Origin: Cinclus cinclus
Lineage: Eukaryota > Chordata > Aves > Passeriformes > Cinclidae
Reading direction: 5' to 3'
Length of the DNA stretch: 64,000 bases
NCBI RefSeq assembly: GCF_963662255.1
Contig: NC_085047.1
Location: 89,834,259 to 89,898,258, forward strand
In this document: positions 1-11,639 of the stretch, one piece after another
Layout: each line of letters opens with the position of its first letter
Position numbering within the stretch: position 1 is the first letter of the stretch
Notes under the pieces: generated by a model
Told to the model about the DNA's origin: nothing
Seen by the model: only the letters and a program-made list of their open reading frames with translations
The model's database searches: none
Translations under genes and position numbers: made by a program

Positions 1-3000
1 ACAGACTGGACTGACACCATCATTAGTCCTTGACTAAAAACTTTTCAATTCTTTACTCAATGGACTTGTCTCAGGCAACTCTGGCTCCTTTTCTCACAGG
101 CAGTTCCACACAGAAATAACTCCTTTCCTCCTTCACTCTGCCAGTTTCTTTCTTCCTTCTGCATGACTGGCTAACCCCAACCTGTCCCTTTCCTGGCTGC
201 CTAACCCTGCCACTCACACAACAGCTTCTTATCTTACCTATCCCTTGCACAACAGCACATCCCTCCCTCCTCACGTCACAGCCAGCAGACTCTAGGTCTC
301 AAGTTGCAACTGCAATGGAACTGCAGCTTACTCTCTGCTACCTAGCCCACTCTTTTATAACACCCATCCTTACTGGGCAGGCAAGGCTGTCTGCACTTCT
401 CAGCAACTGGTACAGCTGTAATTCATTGAGGAAAATTGCCTTCTGCACTATACTTACAAACTATCTTCCCACAGCTCACCATGACACATTTAACAGAGCT
501 CACTTCTGAGCTCTACAGGATGTCTCCTCCTCTGCAACCACAGTAGAATTATCAGTCTGGATCCGTGTTCTATAACTTGGTGTATGTAACTGAAGAGTCT
601 AGTAAACCTCTCATCCCCATCATCACCTTTCTTTGTGGTCACTGGATGGTCAGAGACAGGCATTTCCACATGAGATATTAGGTGGGATGTAGTGGTCTGG
701 CATGAGTCTGGGCTGCAGCTCCTCTTCTCTGAGTCCACAGCACCTGGTGAAAAGGTGCTGAAGCTGAGGCATGGATGTTTCAACATGTTGCTAAAGTCAC
801 TTCTGAGTTGGAGCATCCTCAATGAAATGTCTGAGACATGATGGAGAGTTTATATCCATTTGCTGGGAGGACCTTGCCTACTGTCTGTTATAAAACTCTT
901 CACAAATGCAACTTAATTGCTTAGCCTTATAGTGCAATGTATATTCCCTGACTTTTCAGAGAAGAAAGTGTTTCTTCCTGTGGCAGCCACAGGAAAAAAC
1001 ACATTGATACCTCATTTCACTAAAAGTGCTACTGCCTTTCTTAGAACACAGACAATGTAAGATACAGATTTGCAAAGTAACTTCTCAGAAAAGGCTACTT
1101 CAAAAAAACATCTAACCTCATTAATACAGGCAGAGAGCCTCAAATAGCCATCTTCGCTGACCTAGCTCACAGAAACATGGAGATTTAAGCAAAGGAAAGG
1201 TCCCAGTGAAGTCTACGGGCTTAAAACTAAGGCTAGACTAGTGGGATCTACATTTACACAGGGCTAAAAGTAGGCTGACATGCTTTGGCAGGGTGAAGCC
1301 CTGCTGTCAGGCTCACTGCAGTGACCCAATTTCTTTACAGGTCTCTGCAGGGGAAATGCTCACTCCTGCAGTTCATCCCTTTCCTTCAGTGTCATTAGTT
1401 CTTATCGTTCCATGTCAAGCTTTGCAGAGGAAGGATTTTGCTGCACTGCTGAGTGTTTGGGAAATGGCAGCTAATTTTTTGCTTGTGGTTTAGGAGAGGC
1501 TTGTTTGATTTTAGAGGGAAAAAACCTGCCCTGAGTTTTTCCATACAATTTAAGGGTTGAAAGGGAGATGGGGCCCTACTTTGTCCCCTTCTCAGTCAAT
1601 GAGCAATTTAATTGCTGTGAAGTTTTGGGTAACTGCACTGCAGGGACGTGGTAGCTTGAGCAGGAGAAAAGCTGTCCTTCTTTTTTCCCCTCAAGTAAAG
1701 CTTGAGGCTTAATCCACTGGACAATAGACACACAAGGATCCAACTCCATAGCATAAGCAGGTGATGAGGGGGAAACAGCTAGGGCTGGTACAGAGGCAGA
1801 AAATGGTTTGGTAGCTGCTTTGAGCTGCCAGCTGTCTGAAGACAATATTAGGTTTCAGATATCTTGGCCTGTATCCAGCACTGGCTTTCTTATGCAAATG
1901 TCTATATGTTATTTGATTTCTATTTTCCACAACACCCCCCTCAGTAACATGTAGTTAATATTTATATATACCTAGCTAATGCACAGTTTATATGTACACA
2001 CTTCACTGCAGTTCTGAAGATTGGTTAACCAAACTCTGCCTGAATCCTGCTTGTCTATAGATTTGTGTGGGTGCAAACAGGTTCACAATTTATCTGGTGC
2101 AAAGTGCTTGAGAAGTGAGAAAGAAATTTAATTTTACAAAAAGTATTCAGTGCTAAATAAAGTATATAATTTTTTGTATATTACTTTAGAGAAGGAGATG
2201 CCATAAAATAAAACATTAATGCTATCAAGATCAATGACACTACTGGAGAGCAACCACTTGAGAAGCAGGTAAATACAGATCCTGTGTCCCCCATCATGTC
2301 TCTGCCAATGACATTGTATGACAACGTTCATTCAATTGACTCAATATCATGCAAGGATGTACTTAAGGAAAATTCAGTGTTTGATAAGAAATCACGCCCA
2401 GCTAAGCCACAGCCTAATCCTTGATAGGAAACAAAATATCCTACCTGATTTTTTCATGATCATTTTTGAGACAAATAAAGAAGTTGTAGAGTCTCCCTTA
2501 TACCACCAGAGGTCACAAGCAAAACACCGCAGTCCCTCAGTCACTCTCCGGGAGGGAAGGAAGTGGGAGAGTCAGCTGAAGTATTCCTACATTATTGCCG
2601 AGTAAAAGGCTGGAGGTAACCATAAGGATCCCATCAGCTGGTGGGGAAGATGCCCAGGTTAGCAGTGCAGCCATCAGTGTGCCAACCTGAGAGCTGGGAC
2701 GCAGGTGGAGGGGCACTGCTTGCACACTGCTGGGTGTAACACAGATGTGTTGGAACATTTTGCCCTTTTGTATTTGCTGATTCACAAGCACTAATGCAGG
2801 AAACTTTCAGTGTTTTGCAAGAGCAGAGCAGAATCTAAAATCCCAGTTGAAACCTGTGAATATGCAAAAAAAGGCACTTGCATCTTCCCTCAAAATGAAC
2901 TTTTCTTATTTGCAGACACATTTCAGGAATACTAGAAAAGCATCTGAGCATAATCAGAAACCAGGAGAGGGAATTTTCCTGACCATAAAGCCTTGATCAG

Positions 3001-4489
3001 CTTGTGGACAAGAAATATGAGCATGTGATTTCTCTGTCAAGCCATAAGACATGAAAATTGGAAAGGCAGCAGAAAGCTTAGGAAGAAAATCAGCTGAAGT
3101 ATATCCAAGCTGTAAAACTTTAAACAGTTATTAAAGTCATGGACTGTAAACAGTGCGCACATCATTTGCAAAAGGAAATGTGCTTTCAGAGAAATTATTT
3201 TTACAACAAATACCTTCATCTCTTCTCCCAACCCCTTTAAGCACAGCTCTGAGTAATGTACGTTGGAAGGAAAGGATCGGGGGTGGCAAATAAAAATTGA
3301 CATTTTTAAAATTCAGAAAATGTCAAGACAAGCAACTGTGCTGTGCTGTAAAGCACCATCATGTCCCTTCTCGAGGTCTGTGCGCTCTTGGTTACTGGTG
3401 GCCAGGATTAGCTGTCTTCTCAGGAAGAGCACACATGAGGAAAGAGAAATGGCAGGAGGCAGAAGTAATGGCACTGATGAGGCAGAATTTCCCAATTTCC
3501 TCCACTATTTTACAACTCCACAATACACATATTTCCACTATAAGCAAAAATGAGTAATTATATTCATATTAAAAGAACCCTACCCTGTTGCTCTGGGAAA
3601 GTCTCACAGTTTGTTTTTATTGAGAGATAAGACTCTTGAAAAAGAAGAGATTTATTTCTCAAAATTGGTAAAACACATTTCTGAGGAATGACTAAAAGTA
3701 CGCTTCATTTTGCAGTGAGTTATCACTTACAACTCTGACAGAGAAGTTTATTACAGAACTCTTGACAGCTCATTAACTACCTTACTGAAGAACATGTGTG
3801 CTATAATAAAACTACCATCACTCCACCTTTGGAGCCAGAGAAAAAACGAACAAGCCATTTACATATTGTGTTCAATCAACAGCCACAGACACACAAGCTT
3901 CCAAGTCTCAACTGAGCTCCACGGTGATGTTTCAGTGGGCTGTGGGAAATGCCTGTCTACTACAGAGGAAAGCCACCAAACCAGGGCTACTCCTCAGCTG
4001 CCATTTGTCCAGCCCATTCAAGATCTTCTCAGCCACTTCCTCAAGCCCTCAGGGTTTCTTTCTGTTTCTCTGTAGTCGGGGGATGTTGGGGTGAGCAATG
4101 TTTTCTGAGGCAGTTTTGCACTTTCTAGCACCTCCCCACAGAAAAGCCATAGGTCCACCTTCTGTTGCTTTGATGCAGTATTAACCATCCCTTTTTGTAG
4201 AACCTCTCCCCAAAAATCTCCCATAAAAAGCTCCAGGATTTAAATACATCTCACTGATGCAAATCAAGTCAATTTTATTGCGTACTGCCTTCAGCAGACA
4301 GAGGAAGTTTGATCTCCCTCCCTCTCATTATAACCTGATAAGCTGGAGGGTTTGTATGGGTTTCTGCCCTCCTATCCCCCTTACCCCCTGGGTATTCCCC
4401 ACAGTAAAGACAGCAAAATTCTCTAATTTATACAGAAATAATATTTTGTAGCACTCCTGTCATACTTATTTTTCTCCTTCACACTCTCT
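1..4489. other. Gene-poor unique sequence, left edge
   Basis: AT-rich non-coding sequence. No open frame here resembles a known protein, and those present are short and scattered over both strands. I see no RNA gene and no clear mobile element. A near-perfect hairpin at 968-1,002 is the only structured element I noticed, and it is listed separately. A pyrimidine-rich segment at about 60-300 has no recognisable identity. Weak or decayed repeats could be present that cannot be detected by eye. Confidence 0.6.
968..1002. repeat. Short near-perfect inverted repeat (hairpin)
   Basis: Seventeen-base arms at 968-984 and 986-1,002 are separated by one base. They are reverse complements except for a single C/A mismatch (974 against 996). 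In a minus-strand RNA that mismatch would be a G-U wobble pair, so the fold is better on that strand, with about 16 pairs around a three-base loop. No flanking gene explains it. It could be a chance palindrome, a small mobile-element relic or a structured RNA element. The stem is shorter than a normal microRNA precursor. Confidence 0.6.
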
Positions 4490-5790
4490 GCAGCTTGTCA
4501 TGTCTTTCTTTAAAGTGTGGTTATCAGCCCTGGATAGAGTAATACTCTAGCAGAAAACTGATTGTCATGGATCAGAGAATGTTAAATACTTCTGGTGTCT
4601 TGCATATGACATTCCTGCCAGTGAATCCTAGAATGGAAATTGTCTTTTCTGCAGCACCATCATACACATGTTTTTAGCTTGTTAATCACAGTAATTGCTG
4701 AATCATTTTCCACTCTAATGGTGACTTACTGTTAGTTCTCCATTGTGCATTTCTGTATTCACAACTTATGACTAAAGGAAGCTTTTTTAATTTCTTTTTA
4801 ATGAATGCCCTGCAGAGCTTGGACCACTTTTGCAGCTTGTCAAAATAATTTAAGATGTTATCCCTGTCCTCCAAAATACTTGCATCCCTTTCCAGTTAGC
4901 TGTCATCTATGAATGGCAGAAAAAATTGTTTTTCAGTTCTATTCTACAAGCTGCTTAACATGACAAAATCTATGGTAAATCCCTACTGAATATTATTCGA
5001 AACACATCCATGTTTGACAAAACCAAAACCAGCACTAAGCATGCTTTTTCAAAGAAAAAAGTGAGCATGTCCACCATTGATCTAGATATCTAAGCTGCTG
5101 TTACAGCGGGTGGAGGTTGGAGAGCTCTTTGGCTCATCATCAAGTGGGCAATGAGTGGCCAGGTGAATTTGTTGTCTGAACTGTACAGACAGTGCAGCCA
5201 TACAGGGCTGGCAGATCTGACACAAAGATTACTTTGGAGATTTGACATGATTCTTCTCAGTAACTCCAGGACTGCCAGGTTTCAATCACTGTATTATCCT
5301 TTGGGTGCTCCAGAGGTGTTTGCTTAGTAAGTTTGCTCAGTAACTTGTTTTATGCACCATTCCTTGAGCTCTAGCTTCTCAGACTGCTCTCCACCCTCTA
5401 AAAAATGTATGCCATACTGCCACTTTACCCTTCAGTAAGGCATCCCATAATCTCTTGAAGACAATGGATAGAGAAACAGAAATTATGTCAGTAAGATCCA
5501 CAAGTTTGCCAGTGTGTGTTTCATTGGGTGTTACCAATTTGAATTATTCTATTTATCTAAATGTTGTTTACACTCTTTTTTGAAAGTGCAGCCTGCATTT
5601 GTAATCCCTTATTAAAATAGTGATAAATATCTACTCTTAACTAACCTCTTTTAGTGATGAGTGAAGCTGTTGAATGCTTCAATCCTCACTGTTCTTCACC
5701 TTTGTGAATCAGCAGAACTCTGATTTTGTTTGTTCTCCTCTAGCTTTCCCTGTGTTCCTCAAGGTTCTCCCTGATCCTTGCCCTTTGTAA
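4490..5790 (-). mobile_element. Ancient CR1 LINE fragment (reverse transcriptase region), heavily decayed
   Basis: Read on the plus strand, this stretch follows the reverse complement of the CR1 ORF2 reverse-transcriptase and C-terminal region familiar from reptile and bird genomes. The characteristic runs occur in order: the 'ctttctttaaagtgtggttatcag' region at about 4,505, the 'atccctgtcctccaaaatac' run at about 4,860, the 'catctatgaatggca' region at about 4,905, and the 'cttctcagtaactcc' run at about 5,250. The element is therefore on the minus strand, with its 3' side at the lower coordinate. Many substitutions and indels leave no usable frame. Roughly 5,040-5,210 does not follow the expected order and may be an insertion or a strongly diverged patch. 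The homology above about 5,500 is weaker, so the right boundary is approximate. The divergence suggests an old, amniote-age insertion. Confidence 0.75.
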
Positions 5791-8700
5791 GGTTTACAGC
5801 TTGGCCATTCTAAATTTAATATTACATATTGTGGATGTGAGGACTAGTGGAGAAAGATTGTTTTTCCTTCCTGAGAACCAGATGCTGGATTCAGTTACTA
5901 TTAATATTATCTGACAAGAGTATCGAAAAGTAATGATGTCAGGTTTTGGCTTTAGTGTATCAGTGCTATACTGCTGCTTGATTACTTCAGTCTTATGCAT
6001 GAAATGGTGTACGATTACTTTTTTGGAGACTGTTTTGAACTAGTCTTTATGCAAAAACAGATGATATGAGGCAAAATTGAAGGATACAGGCAATACCTCA
6101 TATATAATCATATTTAGTTTTGTGTCTTTGCTTCCAGAATGGGCTTTCAGGTCACTGAGAACATTTTGCTATCATGTTTTCTCTTGTACTCACCTTAAAT
6201 AGGAATCTAGACATTAAGCTATTAAATAAGGTCATTTAAGACAAAATATTTATTGTGGGGTGGATTTTGTTGTTGTTGATTGAGATTTTTATTACTTTTT
6301 TATCAATTCCAAACGTTTATTACAATTATAGAATTTCTGGACTCATTGAGAATGTTGAGTGGCAAAGGGGAGACACATTTGCTAATGGCAAGTAGCCCAT
6401 CATTCAGCATGGTTGTGATTAAAGCTTTAAATGGTCTTGGATGCAATCTTTTGAACTCCAAATTATGGCTCACATGATAGATTGATTCAGAAAAGGTTTA
6501 CACTTCATTATGCTGTAAGATGATGGATAAGCTTGCAACTGCATTTGATCAGTGAAGTGTAGGAACAGGTCAGATGAAGTAGCAGATGGAGCAGGTTGAG
6601 AAATGAGGATAGAAAGTTAATTGTGGCCAAGATTAATTTCCTTTATTTGGCTACATGGGAGAAGGGTTTGAAATTGTTTCAAAGGTGTTTCTAATTTCAG
6701 AAGACAATAAAAGTATTTAGCACTGCACATGACTTCAGACACTAAATTTAATCTGTAGATTTCAAAGCATTTCACAAGCACAGCTGTTAATCTACTTGTT
6801 TGTGTCTAGAAGAGGCACAGACAATTTAGTGAACTGCTACTCCACTCCAGCTTTTCCACAGCAGGTTTGATGCAGAGTCTGCTGTCCCCAGTTAACACAC
6901 CCTCAGAACACAGACCAGGCATAGAAAGCCAGTTCCTCTCTTAATGTCCTTGAAGAAAATTGTAAATGGGGTCTGTTCTTCCCGGAGTATCTTTTTGAGT
7001 CCCAAGTGAAATCTACATGCAAATGGGTGGAGACAGGAGTGTCTTCGACCACAACTTGGTGCTGTGTCAGGATGACATCCTAGTACTTAACAGCTAAATG
7101 AACCTGGTGGCACCTTCCAACAAGGGGCCCAGTTTGGACAGCTGGTTTGTCAGGATCTTAGAGGCATGAACATGCACCTGGCATGCAATTGTCTTTGTGC
7201 ATCTGCTGCATATAGAACATACAGCCATTTGTACAAAAGTACAGTGAAAAAAAAAAAATTCCCATTAGGTATGTGGGAACTGGATAATTTCTGTGCACTT
7301 TTCCTAAATTATGTATTGCTGCCTTCTTGCTCTTATACGTTGCAAGGTTTCCTGCATGTACATCATTGGACTTCTCCATGCTCTCTCCCATAACTGCACA
7401 CACAACGTCCAATCATCCCAAACATATTTTGCAGTCCTCTGTAGTTTGTGATCCTCAATGGCCCTTAGGAATCACAGACTCATTTCTCACCCTTTGATAT
7501 AAAATGCCAAAATCTTGTAGACTTTAATGACAGCAATGCTTTTCCCCTCTGTCTCTGATATCATTAAGCTGAAGACATTTGACTTTAGATACTGGGTGTG
7601 TCATTCTGAATAAGCTGGCAAAAGAAAGGGAAAATGAACAGTTTTTCAATGATTTTAGTTCTTCAGCAAATCTGGAGCTCTACACAGACCTTTCAGTTTT
7701 CTCAGTATGTGTCCTGTCAGTTTGTCTCCTCTTGAGAGAGTCCAGTATCGTAGGTGTCACAGTCATATTAAAAAAAAACCCCAGCCATTTCACAAAATAA
7801 CTGATTTCACAATGTGATTGAAACGTATTAAAACTACCATTTTCAAAATTTACAAATCCTGGCAGCTAACAGGGGCACTCACAAAGCAGATGGAAATCTC
7901 TTCAACTAGTGTTTACCAATTTGGGGCACTTCACTGAATAAGAGATTTTTGTAAAGGGATTTTTTATGTAGGGGTAGCTGTGTGCTGATGCTAGCTAGGA
8001 GAGTAGCTTTTTTTGAGCAACACAGTCAGATGTAGTCCTGATCATGACAACTAAATAGCACATCTCCTGACACTTAGCAGCGGTGCAAAAATGGCAGATA
8101 GTACTTATTACATCAAAGGATCTGAAATTGGAATGAGGCACAGATCCTGCAGATGTTATGTAGGCAAAATGGCAGTGAAGTAAATAGGAATTTTGGCTGA
8201 GCTGTGCCTCTTGTCACCACATGGTTTGAAATCTGAAAATGTAAGGCTTGAGTCCAATCATGCTCAGAATGGCAAAATAAATGAACACATTAATAATGGT
8301 ATAATCTAATGGTATCCTCTCATATAATCTTTACTTCTCTGTGCACATCAGGTTCTATCATTTAAACTAAAGAAAGTGTAAAAAAATTCAGAGTATTCCT
8401 GCATCTAAGCCCAAATTTTTAAAAATTATTGAAGGTATAGTTATTGTTGTGATAGCATTATACTGCAACAGCTTTGACAACATTTTTTTATGTTACTACA
8501 TCAGAGAACAGAGTAACCTGTATGATGTAACAATATATTACCAACTTCTTCCATAGCACTTTCCCCCAAAGATATCAATGCACTTCACACAGAAGAGCAG
8601 TATTAGCATTGCTGTTATAATTACTACTATCACTGGCCAACAAGAAATGTGCATGTCTGCACAGTGCAGATGAACCCAATCAATGTATCTGTACAGAACA

Positions 8701-11639
8701 GAAATGCATGTAAATATTAATCTGAAATATTATTTCAGTAACACATTTCGTTGCATATCAACACAACTGAAGCTCTTTTTGGAAGGGCTAGGGAAAATTC
8801 TTTTCTACCAGTTAATTCACTTAATACAGATGACTGGAGAAAAGAACAATGACCATGAAACTAGCGTTAATCTTCACATATAATTGATGATTTAATTGTA
8901 GTAGTATTTCATGAAGCTAAATAATCACTAGTTGATACAGAATTGTTCTCAAGATTTATAGAGTAAACACCCATCACATTTTAGACATCACAAAATAGCC
9001 CAAGTTATAATTTTCAGTTCATCATTAGTATTGTTAAACATATCACGTAGACACTGGAAATCAATCCAAAAACACCAAAATCTCAAGCAGCATCCTAATT
9101 GATATAAAATAACATTCATATTCAAGTTATTGATTGATTTAAAATTAGTGTATTTAGCCAGAACTCTGGTTCTGCACTTAAAAGAAAAGCATGAACCAAT
9201 ATTTTGAGGTAAATTATATTGCTATGAAGAAAAAACTGTCAAGATCATAAAACATGGAAAGTAACAGAGAGATGAACTCCAGCAGTTGTAGTGCTAGAAC
9301 ATGTTATTAATTTGGGATTAGGTGTTAGCGATGGGTTTAACATTTACACTAGAGATCAGGATGGAAGGATTTCTTCTGGTCCTTCTTTATCAAAAAATGG
9401 CCCCCTTTATGACCTCTCTGAAGAGTGATATGTGAATAATTTATAACTAAAATATACGATGCTGATAAAGCTCAGGCAAGTAACAAAGGTTGTTGGCAAT
9501 GATAAGTTGCAGCATGCCATAGAGAAATCTTTGTCAGGAGTTAGCCACCATTTTTCAAAAGATGGTGGCAAAATCTTTATCGAAACAGGAAATATATTTG
9601 AGACCAGAGCAAGTGATTACCTTGTTTAGCCAACATCGTGCCCATAGTGGAGTTGGTAACCATCTGCCTTTGTACTATTTGTCTGTGGCTCTGGCTGTGC
9701 CTGACCTACATGTGACACTTCTGAGCAGATGTGCATCAGGATACAACAGATGAGGGAATGCCAGTCCCTGCCAAAAGGACTCCATGCATATTGGGAAGGA
9801 TGAATACCAGTAAATCAGGATGAGATGGGATGCATTGTATGGCTTTTTTGGAGAAGAGAAACAGCTGAATTGTTTTATATGTTAAATGAATGGGTAAAGT
9901 ATTTAATAGCAATGTGTCTTCCTGATATATATGTCTTAAGCAGTAACATAACATTTGTGTCCATCCATGACCTTTTATTTTCAGGGCATTAGAGACTGTA
10001 ACACAGGTTTGCTGTCTGGAAATCGAGATCCTCCAAAATGGCATTAATTCCATCCTATTACCTTCCACTTACCTTCTATTCATACTTCATTTAACTTGTA
10101 TGACTGACTGAGGCATATTATCAGAGTTCACAGGCTCAAAGAATATATTTAAGATATTACAGGAAGTGGATGGGGGAAGAGGGGGAAGAGGATACTTTAA
10201 AGGGTTCAACAGAAATTGAATGTAAGTGCATTGGAAGAGGAGCTCATGAAATCTATGCAATAGCCAAGGCAGGAAAAGTGCTATGCTGTCAATAAGCATG
10301 ATGGAGAAATGGAGATAACCATGTGCTCAGCTAGTATGCTATATCTGTCTGATACAAAGCAGCCTGGAACCCTTTATTTAAATTGCAGGAAATGGCATTT
10401 TGAACTTGTCATTTGGAAGATGTGAGCAATTGGTTAGCCAAGGAGGGCTCATCGTAAGGAATTTTTGAGGGACAAGCTCATTGGTGTTGATAACAATAGT
10501 TAGGGCTATGCATGGGGCTGAAACTTCAATTTGACCATCTTTTCAATATTAGCTTTACAATTCTGCTAAGCTCTTCTCAGCATAGTGGGGTCTTTAATTA
10601 CTACAGAATTTTTAATGAAGCCTCATCTAAAGATCTGTTTAAAACCAGACAAAGCCTGTTAAAAATGCTTTGTATACTGACTTTGTCATACAAAGAAAGA
10701 AAATAGTTTTCTTATTTAATGTCTGCATGTCATCCATCATCAGTGGATATATAAAAGGCAATTTATAAGCATTTGTAACAATGCAGTGAACTACATGATT
10801 TGAAATGCCAGAATTTTTCTTAAAAAGAACAAATGGGCAAAAATGAGAAGAAAAATTGATGAGAAAACAGAGTACATCTGATTTAATAAGGGCACATGCA
10901 TCTTTTCAAAGGCAGATGAATAAATTTAGAACAGAGGTATTTGTGCCTTTTTGTATTATGATGATTATTCATATCAATAGTATTAATTTAGCTCTATGTT
11001 ATTTTAATCCCAATATGTTTTCAGAAGCAGAGATGAGTCTTAGATATCCTTGAATATAAACTAAAGCTGCATATTCAGCAATAACGTTTTTCCTAAAACT
11101 AACTTACTCACAATATGCTCTTAGAGATCTATTTGTTCCCTGCTCCCAGTTCAGTTTTGCACCTGTTACAGACATTATTGAGAGCCACGAATCTAAATGC
11201 TGTGATCTGAAATGGTGACTACTTCAGTAAACTGTGTTACATTATAGTAAGCTGAATTAGAACTCTTTCCCCAAGACATACACTTTCCAGGGCCACCAGG
11301 TTTGGTGTGTGCTTTCAGAGTCCCTCCCCAGGGATGCATGGAAACTGAGGAGCAACGTTCCTCTCCATGCATGTGTTCATAGAGCAGAAGAAATTTGCAA
11401 ACTGTGTTGTTTGGCTCACACCCTCTTTATCTCTCTGAGTGCTGGCTGGTTTAACCTTTCTGTAAACAGGTCACTAATATGCAGTTAATACTTGAGTAGC
11501 ACCACAGGTACCTGATCCCAGATGGGCAAGTGGCTATCTCCCAGAGGCTTAGCTCTTATAAAGGTATTAAACCAGGCTCTCTGGAGATCAGCCTAGGGTG
11601 TCATACTGAGGTTTGAGAGACTGTGCACTAGAGATATCA
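5791..11639. other. Gene-poor AT-rich sequence
   Basis: No coding exon or RNA gene is recognisable. The stretch contains a 12-A run at 7,248-7,259 and a possible MIR-type fossil at about 8,550-8,640. The segment 11,270-11,639 directly upstream of the large CR1 has no clear repeat identity, although it could hold a diverged 5' part of that element. All open frames are below about 110 codons and none shows protein-family features. Confidence 0.55.
8550..8640 (-). mobile_element. Possible MIR/L2-type 3' end fossil
   Basis: The plus strand has a 'tagcactttcccccaaagat' run followed by 'aatgcacttcacac' and then a stretch with 'ataattactactatcactgg'. This order recalls the reverse complement of the shared 3' end of MIR and L2 elements (cell-size phrases such as gcgctttacaaa, then att-rich and ggata segments). 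The similarity is short and degraded, so this is a weak call. Confidence 0.3.
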
